This document shows positions 1 through 7,500 of a stretch of DNA of 24,146 nt, piece by piece. This DNA comes from JAYEJW01 sp034716535. GTDB lineage: Bacteria > Pseudomonadota > Gammaproteobacteria > Chromatiales > Chromatiaceae. The stretch spans positions 1 through 24,146 of the forward strand of contig JAYEJW010000584.1 of assembly GCA_034716535.1 (NCBI GenBank), written 5' to 3'. Each line of letters opens with the position of its first letter. Within the stretch, counting starts at the first letter, position 1. The position numbers were made by a program, and so were the translations under genes. The notes under the pieces were generated by a model, which had not been told where the DNA came from, ran no database searches, and worked only from the letters and a program-made list of their open reading frames with translations.

Positions 1-87
1 CTCGGGCAAACTGGTAGTTTGGAAGCTGACCATTTTACTAGGAAAATCGTGGTGTTTGGAATTCCGCTTGTTGCTGCAGGTAAGGCG

Positions 88-1134
88 ATGAACAATCCGA
101 TGATCTGCGAGTTGGCCCGGGCAGTGCAACACAACTGCCACATCTCCGACGCGCGTCACGGCGCGGACTACTCCCTGTGCGTCTACCTGATGAAGATGCG
201 GGAATACTTCCGTTGGGAGAAGCAGCTGCCTTATGGCGCGCCCTTGCAGAAGGAACAGGTGGGTGAATGGCTGCAGGCGCGTGAGCAGCTCTGGGAAGAG
301 CTCGAAGAAGCGGAGCTCCTGCCCATCGAGATCGCGGGCGAGCGCTTCGATCCCTTCGACGCGGAGGGTATCAACAGGCGTCTCGAGCCCTATGGGCTGG
401 TGTACAGCGGCGGTCTCGGGAACAAGGCCAAGCCCCACTTTTTCTTGGGTGACCTGGAGCAAACCAAACGGAAGGGCGAGTACTTCGTTTTCGTCGTAGC
501 GAGCGAGCACGCCCGGGACCTGACCGCCCCTCCGGCCATGACGCGTGGCAACAGCATCTTTCTGCGACGGGAGTCCCTGCGCCGCATGCTTTGGGAAAAG
601 CTCGAGAGTTGGCGTTGGAGTCGCGCGGACAACGCCCTCGGCCGCGCCTTCGCCTGTTACGATTTCGAGAACGCCCTCGACGAATCCCTGGATGCCATGA
701 CCGACCGTGAGATCGATGCGGTGCTCCTGCATGAGCAGGGCGAGCACGAGGTCGGGGTTCGCTTGGGGGATGACTGGAACCGGATGCTGATGGATCTCGT
801 CTACACACCGGCGGAGCTCATGGCCAGGGCGGTGCGTGACCACCTTGCCGACTGCCTCACCACGCTTCCTGCACTGTCGGAGGACGGAGATGAGGCGCCG
901 GTGCATTTCTACATCGGAAACCTTTCCAACATGCGCAAGGAGATATTCCCGGGGTTGCGCCGTGCCTACGTCGAATGGCTATCGAGTGGGGACACCGAAG
1001 CGCTCAGTGCGATTGCCGAGTTGGGGCGGGATCATTGGGAGCGGATCGCCCAAGCCATGATGGATCTCCACCGCGAAGGCGGTCCGGACCAGGCCAATCG
1101 GATACAGGCCCTGGTGAGTGACAACTACCTTTGA
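88..1134 (+). CDS. Conserved protein of unknown function, Sfum_1244-like
   Basis: A 348-residue soluble protein with no signal peptide or membrane segment. The N-terminus (NNPMICELARAVQHNCHISD, then ARHGADYSLCVYLMKMREY) is strongly patterned and matches my recollection of the Sfum_1244 family, a conserved family of unknown function seen in sulfur-metabolising Proteobacteria. I cannot confirm this without a search. The rest is acidic and mostly helical, with well-conserved-looking stretches such as YGLVYSGGLGNKAKPHFFLG and HFYIGNLSNMRKEIFPGL. I chose the ATG at 88 because a GCAGG/TAAGG purine-rich stretch lies 5 to 12 nt upstream. The frame is also open from a TTG at 19, but that extension looks non-coding. 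The next plus-strand gene starts 212 nt downstream, so an operon is not evident. No catalytic motif is recognisable and no function is proposed. Confidence 0.8.
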   Translation: MNNPMICELARAVQHNCHISDARHGADYSLCVYLMKMREYFRWEKQLPYGAPLQKEQVGEWLQAREQLWEELEEAELLPIEIAGERFDPFDAEGINRRLEPYGLVYSGGLGNKAKPHFFLGDLEQTKRKGEYFVFVVASEHARDLTAPPAMTRGNSIFLRRESLRRMLWEKLESWRWSRADNALGRAFACYDFENALDESLDAMTDREIDAVLLHEQGEHEVGVRLGDDWNRMLMDLVYTPAELMARAVRDHLADCLTTLPALSEDGDEAPVHFYIGNLSNMRKEIFPGLRRAYVEWLSSGDTEALSAIAELGRDHWERIAQAMMDLHREGGPDQANRIQALVSDNYL

Positions 1135-1346
1135 TCCCCGCGCAGAGGAATTGGGAGAGGTGGAACCTTCCTCGAGCGGGGGTGCACCTTGCCCCACACT
1201 GAATAGCGCGGTTTTCTCGTCGTAATCGGGCCGCGTCCCATTTCCTTACGTTCCGCCTCCCGGCACCCACGGGAGGCATTGACCAGGGGCGCCGCTCTTC
1301 GGAAAATACAAAGTCCTCCGAAGAAGAAACTGCACGACTCAACGCC

Positions 1347-1958
1347 ATGAGCAAGGCCGCCCAAACCGCGATCACCCCTCTTGCCACCATCCGCGAGGCG
1401 AAGCCGGGGAGCTTCATCTTCGAACGTCCGCTGGCGCTCCCGCCTGCCTTCTGCGACGAGGTGGTCAGTCGCTTCGAGGCCAACCCAGAGCAGCAGTACG
1501 AAGGGCGGATCGGCCAGACCCAGTCCCAGGATCGCAGCATCAAGATGACGACCGACCTGGTCGTGAGCAACAAGGAGGATTGGAAGGACGTGGACGAGCT
1601 GTTCTTTCGCTCCCTGGCGGCAGCGTTGCGGGAGTTCCGCGAGACCTTCCCCTACTTCAAGGGCCCGTTCAAGGATATGGGCTACCAGGTGCAGCGGTAC
1701 CGAGCGGGTGAGTTCTACCACTGGCACATCGATGGCGGCAGTCACGAGTTCAGCCAGCGCCAGCTGGTGGCCCTTTGGTACCTCAATGACGTCCCGGGTC
1801 CGGGTGGCGAGACGGAGTTTCTCTACCAGGGGGTCAGCGTAAGACCGGAACGGGGCAAGCTCGTGCTGTTTCCGCCCTTCTGGACCCATGAGCACCGCGC
1901 CGCGATGTTGAAAGCGGGGGTGAAGTACATCGCCACGACCTGGGTCGTCTTTGCGTGA
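1347..1958 (+). CDS. 2-oxoglutarate/Fe(II)-dependent dioxygenase (prolyl 4-hydroxylase-like)
   Basis: A 203-residue cytoplasmic protein with the double-stranded beta-helix signature of the 2OG-Fe(II) oxygenase superfamily. The iron-binding H127-x-D129 lies in FYHWHIDGG. The distal histidine is probably H183 in WTHEHRAA, and K193 in GVKYIATTW would bind the 2OG carboxylate. The ten-residue spacing from H183 to K193 equals that of human prolyl 4-hydroxylase (H483/K493). The segment QLVALWYLNDVPGPGGETEF is typical of P4H-like beta strands. These enzymes hydroxylate protein or small-molecule substrates using O2 and 2-oxoglutarate; the substrate here is unknown. The ATG at 1347 lacks a strong Shine-Dalgarno sequence. 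The gene appears to stand alone. The second 2OG oxygenase in the window (11734-12408) belongs to a different subfamily, so this is not a tandem duplication. Confidence 0.88.
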   Translation: MSKAAQTAITPLATIREAKPGSFIFERPLALPPAFCDEVVSRFEANPEQQYEGRIGQTQSQDRSIKMTTDLVVSNKEDWKDVDELFFRSLAAALREFRETFPYFKGPFKDMGYQVQRYRAGEFYHWHIDGGSHEFSQRQLVALWYLNDVPGPGGETEFLYQGVSVRPERGKLVLFPPFWTHEHRAAMLKAGVKYIATTWVVFA

Positions 1959-2126
1959 CGCGCAACTGCTCTCATTGCCGGTGAGCCGAGAAGTGCAAGG
2001 GGTGGCGGCGCGAAGTGCGACCCTCAGGTTAACAATGGCCTGAACTCGAGCTCGACGCACCCCTGACGCAGCAGGCCGCGTACCGTTCGATCGCGGCATG
2101 TGCACACTGTCCAGGATACATGGTGG

Positions 2127-2546
2127 ATGAAACCCGATAATCCTCGTCTTTTGGCCATCATCGAGCTCGGCGGGTACCCTAACCTGACGTCCCTCTACAA
2201 ACGCCTCGGGTTCGAGACCGATGTCGTCAGCTCCCAGCGCAAGGCCCAATCCTACCTTAAGAAACAGATTCCGGACGTCATCGTCGCCGAGTACAACTTC
2301 CAATCCGACTTCCGAGACCGCACCAGCAACCTGGAGACCCTGATGGCCCGCCTGCAGCGGCATCCCCAGGTCAAGGTGATCGTCTTCTACCAGAGCGAGT
2401 TTCGACACAAGCTCGACAACCTCCTCGCCCGCTTCCCCGTATTCGAGGCGATTCCCTTTCCAGTGGAGCCGGCACGCGTCGAGGACGCCCTCCGACGTGG
2501 GCTAGAGCAGAAATTGGACTCGTCGGCCGACGGCGGAGCCTATTGA
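2127..2546 (+). CDS. Degenerate response-regulator receiver-like protein
   Basis: A 139-residue stand-alone alpha/beta domain that reads like a two-component receiver (REC) fold: alternating hydrophobic strands (LLAIIEL, DVIVAEYN, VKVIVFYQ, FEAIPFPVEP) and amphipathic helices. It lacks the phosphorylation chemistry. The strand that should end in the phospho-acceptor Asp reads PDVIVAEYN, and the conserved Lys-Pro near the end of the domain is replaced by FPVEP. If it is a REC relative, it would be a phosphorylation-independent pseudo-receiver acting by protein contact. I prefer the ATG at 2127, which has AGGA 10 nt upstream; the frame is also open from a GTG at 2100 with no Shine-Dalgarno. The gene converges on mepA with 9 nt between stop codons and has no kinase neighbour. 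The REC assignment is by eye and moderate. Confidence 0.65.
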   Translation: MKPDNPRLLAIIELGGYPNLTSLYKRLGFETDVVSSQRKAQSYLKKQIPDVIVAEYNFQSDFRDRTSNLETLMARLQRHPQVKVIVFYQSEFRHKLDNLLARFPVFEAIPFPVEPARVEDALRRGLEQKLDSSADGGAY

Positions 2547-2555
2547 GCGGATACT

Positions 2556-3428
2556 TCAGGAACCCGCCAGCAATGCCTTGCAAGCCGCCGGCATGGGCGG
2601 TCTCGGTTTGGGTTTCTTCGACGTCTTCTTAGACGGGCTTCGGGCCTCCTCGCTGAACCACCAGGCAAGCTCTTTACCGCACCCATCGTCCGCCGGAATC
2701 GGCGTCTGCTGTTTGCAGTTCGGACTTCCCTTCGGGCATTTCAGCCGCACGTGAAAGTGGGCATCGTGGCCCCACCAGGCGCGGAGCTTGCGCAGCCACT
2801 TGCGGTCACCGTTCTCGGACATGCACAGGGCGCGTTTGATGGCGGGGTTGACGAAGATGCGGTCAACCCGACGATCTTCGGCAGCCGTTTTGAGCAGGAA
2901 CCGCTGGTGCGCGCCCCAGGCGTCGCCGAGGTCGAGGCCGCCAGGTGCGACCATGCTCCGGGGGTCTCGTTCCTCCGGATGCTCCCTGTCGGCAGCGCGG
3001 GCCGAGGTGGCTTGGCCGAACCAGATGTCCACATCCAGGCCGTTCTGGTGGCTGCGGTGGGAGGAGGACATGAGTCCGCCCCTCGGTTGTGAGAGGTCGC
3101 CCACCATGACGAGATCGTCCGTGCGTTTGCTCAGTGCCCCGCCGAGGTCCTTCACCAGCCGCACCGTTTCCGGGTGCCCGTAGTAGCGGTTGCGGTGGCG
3201 CCGGATACTGACGTAGCCCTCACCCTGTGACGGTAAGGTCGCGGCACCGGCGATGCAGCCGTTGGCCGCGCCGCCGATGGCGTTGGAGGGCCCGGAGGCA
3301 GGTGCCTTGACCTTGGACCAGGGCGAGGCTTGAACCGTGGGTAGGGCGAGCAGACAGATCGCGGCGACCGACAATACGTAGCGCGGAGGCCGGGAGATAG
3401 TGAAAGGAAATGGCGGCTTTCGGTTCAT
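2556..3428 (-). CDS. mepA: Penicillin-insensitive murein DD-endopeptidase MepA
   Basis: A 290-residue secreted zinc peptidase of the LAS/M74 family that cleaves D-Ala-meso-DAP cross-links in periplasmic peptidoglycan. A basic N-terminus followed by VLSVAAICLLALPTVQA forms a signal peptide ending near residue 34. The zinc and catalytic residues line up with E. coli MepA: H124 and H127 in SSSHRSHQNG, D134 in LDVD, H224 and H226 in WWGHDAHFHVRL. Six cysteines (C58, C202, C231, C238, C250, C283) include a seven-residue-spaced pair like that of E. coli MepA, suggesting the same disulfides. E. coli MepA is 274 residues; this copy carries a lysine/proline-rich stretch (about 264-280) near the C-terminus. 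The ATG at 3428 is chosen because AGAGGA precedes it and the signal peptide follows directly; the frame is open up to 3497. It ends 9 nt from the convergent gene at 2546. Confidence 0.93.
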   Translation of the reverse strand: MNRKPPFPFTISRPPRYVLSVAAICLLALPTVQASPWSKVKAPASGPSNAIGGAANGCIAGAATLPSQGEGYVSIRRHRNRYYGHPETVRLVKDLGGALSKRTDDLVMVGDLSQPRGGLMSSSHRSHQNGLDVDIWFGQATSARAADREHPEERDPRSMVAPGGLDLGDAWGAHQRFLLKTAAEDRRVDRIFVNPAIKRALCMSENGDRKWLRKLRAWWGHDAHFHVRLKCPKGSPNCKQQTPIPADDGCGKELAWWFSEEARSPSKKTSKKPKPRPPMPAACKALLAGS

Positions 3429-3507
3429 GGCATCCTCTTGGTGGCGCGAATCGCCGGTTCGCGGCCCGGATGAAAAAGGCCGCGAAGCTCGGAACAATCA
3501 CCGGCCA

Positions 3508-3513
3508 ATTATA
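3508..3513 (-). promoter_or_regulatory. Candidate -10 box upstream of mepA
   Basis: A perfect TATAAT reads on the minus strand, about 80 nt before the mepA start codon. No convincing TTGACA lies 16-18 nt further upstream, so it is only a candidate sigma-70 promoter. Confidence 0.3.
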
Positions 3514-3608
3514 GTCCGAGCCTAGCCATTGCGGTCTCCCTGGTCCACTCTATCTGTCCAGCAACGAAGTGACAGTCACGTGTTGGCCCGATGCTTCAGG
3601 TTGATCGG

Positions 3609-3624
3609 CGGTCTTTAAAGACCG
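3609..3624. repeat. 16-bp perfect palindrome (CGGTCTTTAAAGACCG)
   Basis: An uninterrupted 16-bp palindrome lies between the stop of the SLC13-type permease (3666) and the start of mepA (3428), both on the minus strand. It could be an operator half-site pair or a structural element. It has no T-run consistent with a classical terminator. A second, shorter palindrome, GTGACAGTCAC, lies at 3569-3579. Confidence 0.55.
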
Positions 3625-3665
3625 TCAGCATCGACAGGGGCTGTACAGGCGTTCCCGTGCGAAAG

Positions 3666-5453
3666 CTAGAAACTCCAGACCACCGGGACGATCAGGACGG
3701 TGACGAGCCCGACGACAACTGTCAGAGGCAGTCCCACTCGGAGGAAATCCGAGAACCGGTAGCCGCCGGCGTTGAAGACCATGAGGTTGGTCTGATACCC
3801 GATGGGTGTAGCGAAGCTCGCCGAAGCCGCCACCATCAGAGTGACGACGAACGGTGCGCTGCTGACCTGCATGGCGTGGGCGGCCTGCAGGGCAATCGGA
3901 AACACCAGTACGGCGGCCACGTTGTTGGTGGCCAGAGAGGTCAGGAGGGCGGCGGCCAGGAACACAAGGGCTAGGGTTAGCCAGGGATCGCCGCCGGCGA
4001 GCCCAATCAGGCCGCTGGCGAGGAGGGCGGCTGCACCGGTCTCCTCCAACGCGGCGCCGATGCCGAAGGACGTGGCAATGACGATCAGCACTTGCCAGTC
4101 AGGGGAGCGCCTAGCCGTACAGGCGTCTGTGCAGCGGGTTAGGATCAGAAGCCCCGCGGCCAGCAGAGCCGCCTCCAACATGCTCAGCCAGCCGGCCGAC
4201 ACGGTCAGCACCATGGCGGCGACAATGGCGCCCGCGGTGAGGGCGTTATCGTGGTTGAGGGGATGTGAGTTTCCGATCTGGCTCACCAGCAGGAAGTTTC
4301 GGGAGTTACGCTGCTGCTCTACGAAAGACGGGCGGCATTCGAGGAGCAGGGTGTCACCCGTCTTGAGCTCGATATCACCGATCTTGCGCTTGATGCGTTC
4401 ACCGTTTCGGGCGATGGCGATAATCACTGCGTTGTAGCGGGTGCGGAATCGTCCCTCGCGCACAGTCTTGCCTACGAGGGGGCAACTGTCCGACAGCACC
4501 GCCTCCACAAAGCAACGCCCCTGACGCCGACCGCCGAGCTTGAAGACTTGGTTGGTGGCGGGAACCAAGCCGCGAATGCATTGCAGGTCCACCACCGAGT
4601 CGAGGATGCCCGCGAATACCAGTCTGTCGCCGGCTTCCAGCACTTGGTAGGACGAGACCGCGGGGATGACCTGACCGCGGCGGTCGATCTCTACAAGGAA
4701 TAAGCCCGGGAGTTGTCGCAGACCGGCATCCTCCACGCTCTTCCCCACCAGGGGGGAGTCCGGCTGCACCAGCATCTCCGCAGTATATTGGCGCACGTCC
4801 TCATAGCTTTCGGCTGCGGACGCCCGTCGCGGCAGTAGCCAGTGCCCGGCGGTGAACATGTAGAGGAGAACCGCGCCGACGACGGGTAGGCCGACCCAGG
4901 CGAGATCGAACATCCCGAAGCCCGGACCGTCGGTGCTGGTTCTGTAGAGGCCGTTGACCACCAGGTTGGTGCTTGTGCCGATAAGAGTGCAGGTACCGCC
5001 CGCGATGCTGGCATAGCTCAAAGGGATCATCAGCCGCGACAGCTCCAGGCGGTGGCGCTTGGCCCAGTCCTGCACGGCCGGGATGAAGATGGCCACGACG
5101 GGAGTGTTGTTGAGAAACGCGCTCAATGCCGCCACCGGTGCCATGAGTCGGAGCTGGGCACGTAGGGGTGAGCCGGGACGGCCGAGGAGGGAGTGAACGA
5201 TCCAGCCGATGGCGCCCGTTTCGGTGAGTCCGGTGACCACGACATAGAGCACGGCCACGGTCAGCATCCCTTCGTTTGAGAAACCCGAGAGCGCGTCGGC
5301 GGGGCTAACCACGCCGGCGACCAACAGGAGTGTGAGTCCCGCGGAGGTGACGATGTCCGGCGCCACGCGGCCGGAAGCGAACATGGCGAAGCAGAAGAGG
5401 ACGACAGCGAGGCTGAACCAGCCCTCCCAGCCGAGATTGATTAGGAGCTCCAA
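3666..5453 (-). CDS. SLC13/DASS-type anion permease with two RCK_C domains
   Basis: A 595-residue inner-membrane transporter. The N-terminal membrane half (about 10-208) carries FLNNTPVVAIFIPAV (113-127) and LIGTSTNLVV (157-166). A central cytoplasmic part (about 215-380) holds two RCK_C/TrkA-C domains, each starting with a similar motif (DSPLVGKSVEDAG and SCPLVGKTVREGR). The C-terminal membrane half (about 403-595) carries SLATNNVAAVLVFPIA (506-521) and TPIGYQTNLMVF (549-560), the repeated SLC13-type substrate/sodium motif. This layout is that of bacterial SLC13 permeases proposed to move sulfate, dicarboxylates or related anions; the substrate cannot be read from sequence. The start is TTG at 5453, the most upstream one available, without a clear Shine-Dalgarno; the N-terminal boundary could shift by a few residues. 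It stands between mepA and the hydrogenase unit and belongs clearly to neither. Confidence 0.9.
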   Translation of the reverse strand: MELLINLGWEGWFSLAVVLFCFAMFASGRVAPDIVTSAGLTLLLVAGVVSPADALSGFSNEGMLTVAVLYVVVTGLTETGAIGWIVHSLLGRPGSPLRAQLRLMAPVAALSAFLNNTPVVAIFIPAVQDWAKRHRLELSRLMIPLSYASIAGGTCTLIGTSTNLVVNGLYRTSTDGPGFGMFDLAWVGLPVVGAVLLYMFTAGHWLLPRRASAAESYEDVRQYTAEMLVQPDSPLVGKSVEDAGLRQLPGLFLVEIDRRGQVIPAVSSYQVLEAGDRLVFAGILDSVVDLQCIRGLVPATNQVFKLGGRRQGRCFVEAVLSDSCPLVGKTVREGRFRTRYNAVIIAIARNGERIKRKIGDIELKTGDTLLLECRPSFVEQQRNSRNFLLVSQIGNSHPLNHDNALTAGAIVAAMVLTVSAGWLSMLEAALLAAGLLILTRCTDACTARRSPDWQVLIVIATSFGIGAALEETGAAALLASGLIGLAGGDPWLTLALVFLAAALLTSLATNNVAAVLVFPIALQAAHAMQVSSAPFVVTLMVAASASFATPIGYQTNLMVFNAGGYRFSDFLRVGLPLTVVVGLVTVLIVPVVWSF

Positions 5454-5711
5454 CGTATTAACAGTGACAGAACGAGGTAGTACGTTGCGGGCTCATGCGA
5501 ACATGATCGACGTCACGCCCTTACCCGTTACGCGCGATGGACCCGGATCGTCACGGTGACAACGCTTCGCGCACGGCCGGTCTTGGCCCGTTTGCTTTGG
5601 GGGGGCCGAGGTCCATGCACCGGCCACCCCCTAACGAGCGGTTTTGCAATCCTGCGATCTTATGCGATATTCCCGTCCCACGGTACTGGGAATGCAATCT
5701 GCTTCCGCACC

Positions 5712-7484
5712 CTATGCATCAGCGTCGCAATCCACGTTCTCGACCCGGACAGGCACGCTCGTGCTTCCCTGAGATCTGACCTGTATCGAGCAAGGCGGTG
5801 AGGACAGCGTTGTCTCGAACTCGAACTCACCGTTCCCTTCTGCGGTGACCGTGCCCAAGTTTCTGCCGCTGTCGGCGTCCAGGATACTGATCTGCGACCC
5901 GGGTGCTGCGCCGCCGCCTTCCACCTCCAGCTTGCTTTCCTCGGATTCCCATACCGCTTCCTCGACATAGAGGCTCGGCGATGAGCCCGGGGCAACCTCG
6001 AGCTCGACGCTGGCGGCGTCACTAAACGCCAGCCCGTCGCCGGCTTGGTACGTGAAGCTGTCCGTTCCCGAGAATCCGGTCTGCGGTTGGTAGGTGAATG
6101 AACCGTCTGCGGAGAGGTTCAAGGTTCCTTGGCTCGGTGCGTTCAGGAGTACGGCTTGCAGGGGATCGCCGTCCTCGTCCGTGTCGTTCGACAATACGCC
6201 GGGTGCTCCGATCACTAGGGTCTGACCCTGATGTGCATCGAACCTGTCGTTGTACGCCACTGGCGGTCTGTTGCCCGCATCGCAATCGTCCGGTGCATCC
6301 TTCACATCACTGGAGTCCACCGATTGGCCATGCTCCGCGAGTACGCTGCAGGGAATCGAATCGGGGTTTTGTACCCTGAAGACCCATCGACCGTCCTCCC
6401 GGCCCCGCGCCGTTCCGAGAGGCTCAAGGCTGAAGGCGTTGCTGATGGCGACCTGACCGCCTGGGGGGACGCCTTCGCCGACTACGCGAAGCATAGCACG
6501 CGGTTCAAGCCAGCTAGCCGACAGAATTTTCATCTGCGCATCGTCGCCGAAGAGAGCGGAGAGGCAGTCGCTTCCATCGCACTCGCCGTCGGTCCCATCT
6601 GTCGCCCCGTCACAGTCGTTGTCGATCCCGTCGCCGCAGGCTTCGGCTGCACCGGGATTCACGCTCGCATCTGTGTCGTCGCAATCGACGGGTCCGCAAA
6701 TGTTGCCCTGGGGGCTGAAAAGATCACCGTCGAGGTCCGAACAGTCCGGGCCTCCCGGACAACCTTGAGCCGTCGGATCTTCAGCATCGGTGAGGCCGTT
6801 GCAGTTGTTGTCAACCCCGTCGGTACAGACCTCAGTGGCAGCCGGGTTCACGGAGCCGTCCGCGTCGTTGCAGTCCACCGGGCCGCAGGCACCCCCTTCC
6901 TGGCTGAACCCGTCGTTGTCGGCGTCGGTGCAGGAGATCGCAGCCTCAACCGTGACGCGACGCAGGGCCGGAGTGGCGTCTGCCAGACCCAGGCTGTCGG
7001 TTACGGTCAACCGCACGAGGTGTACGCCTGCCGCCGCAAAGACAACCTCACCGGGCTCCTTCAGGTCGGATTCGGCAGCGGCGCCGTCAAAGCTCCAATG
7101 GAAACGAAGCGGCAGGTGTCCGTCAGGATCGCTCCCGTCACCGCGGAACAGGACGGCTTCACCCTCGGTGATGATCATATCGGACGATGGCGATGTGATG
7201 ACGCCGTTCGGTGGATTATTCACCGCGTCCGGACAGAACTGACCAAAATCACCCCCTCCCCACCAGGTCCACTCGGGCTCTACGCGCGTACCGAGATTCC
7301 CCACGTGACACAGGGCGCAGCCCTGATCGGAAAATGGTGTCTGACCGTTCTTTGACTGGCAGAACGCATCAACCGCCGGACCGAAGCTGAAATCTTCTTT
7401 CGCGAAGACGTTGGTTGTTAGGCCGAGCGTGAAGAGTAGCGGGAGGCAGCCCGCCACGATCCAGGTTCTTATCCTGTTCCGCAT
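5712..7484 (-). CDS. Secreted mono-haem, PKD, MopE-repeat, cadherin-like protein linked to hydrogenase
   Basis: A 590-residue exported multidomain protein. In order: signal peptide (1-28, ending NVFA); a short N-terminal segment with one c-type haem motif CALCH (56-60) and flanking C42 and C84; a PKD/Ig-like domain (about 92-180); two MopE-type metal-binding repeats (about 184-235 and 247-300), each with an Asp-rich DxDxDG-like loop followed by Cys-x-Asp-Asp/Asn and a DGxDNxC segment; an Ig-like module (about 318-402); a cadherin-like/VCBS domain (about 406-497, with VLSNDTDEDGDPL and FSGTDSFTYQ); and a second Ig-like module (about 505-588). The two Ig-like modules share a PCS...DCDA cysteine pair, so they look duplicated. 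It starts 16 nt after the hydrogenase large-subunit stop, with a GGGGGAT Shine-Dalgarno. I infer a periplasmic or surface electron-transfer or metal-binding partner of the hydrogenase. There is no membrane anchor. Confidence 0.88.
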   Translation of the reverse strand: MRNRIRTWIVAGCLPLLFTLGLTTNVFAKEDFSFGPAVDAFCQSKNGQTPFSDQGCALCHVGNLGTRVEPEWTWWGGGDFGQFCPDAVNNPPNGVITSPSSDMIITEGEAVLFRGDGSDPDGHLPLRFHWSFDGAAAESDLKEPGEVVFAAAGVHLVRLTVTDSLGLADATPALRRVTVEAAISCTDADNDGFSQEGGACGPVDCNDADGSVNPAATEVCTDGVDNNCNGLTDAEDPTAQGCPGGPDCSDLDGDLFSPQGNICGPVDCDDTDASVNPGAAEACGDGIDNDCDGATDGTDGECDGSDCLSALFGDDAQMKILSASWLEPRAMLRVVGEGVPPGGQVAISNAFSLEPLGTARGREDGRWVFRVQNPDSIPCSVLAEHGQSVDSSDVKDAPDDCDAGNRPPVAYNDRFDAHQGQTLVIGAPGVLSNDTDEDGDPLQAVLLNAPSQGTLNLSADGSFTYQPQTGFSGTDSFTYQAGDGLAFSDAASVELEVAPGSSPSLYVEEAVWESEESKLEVEGGGAAPGSQISILDADSGRNLGTVTAEGNGEFEFETTLSSPPCSIQVRSQGSTSVPVRVENVDCDADA

Positions 7485-7500
7485 CGTTCTGATCCCCCGT

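Noticed and set aside
1125..2408. 427-codon minus-strand frame across the dioxygenase and receiver-like genes
   Set aside because: It spans two genes and an intergenic region, and its translation is arginine/glycine/leucine-rich without domains.
5669..5693. ATTCCC/GGGAAT inverted repeat after the haem/MopE-repeat gene as a terminator
   Set aside because: Only a 6-bp stem with a 13-nt loop, and no T-run on the minus strand.
6231..7355. 374-codon plus-strand frame opposite the haem/MopE-repeat gene
   Set aside because: The minus strand encodes clear signal peptide, haem, PKD and MopE motifs; the opposite frame shows none.
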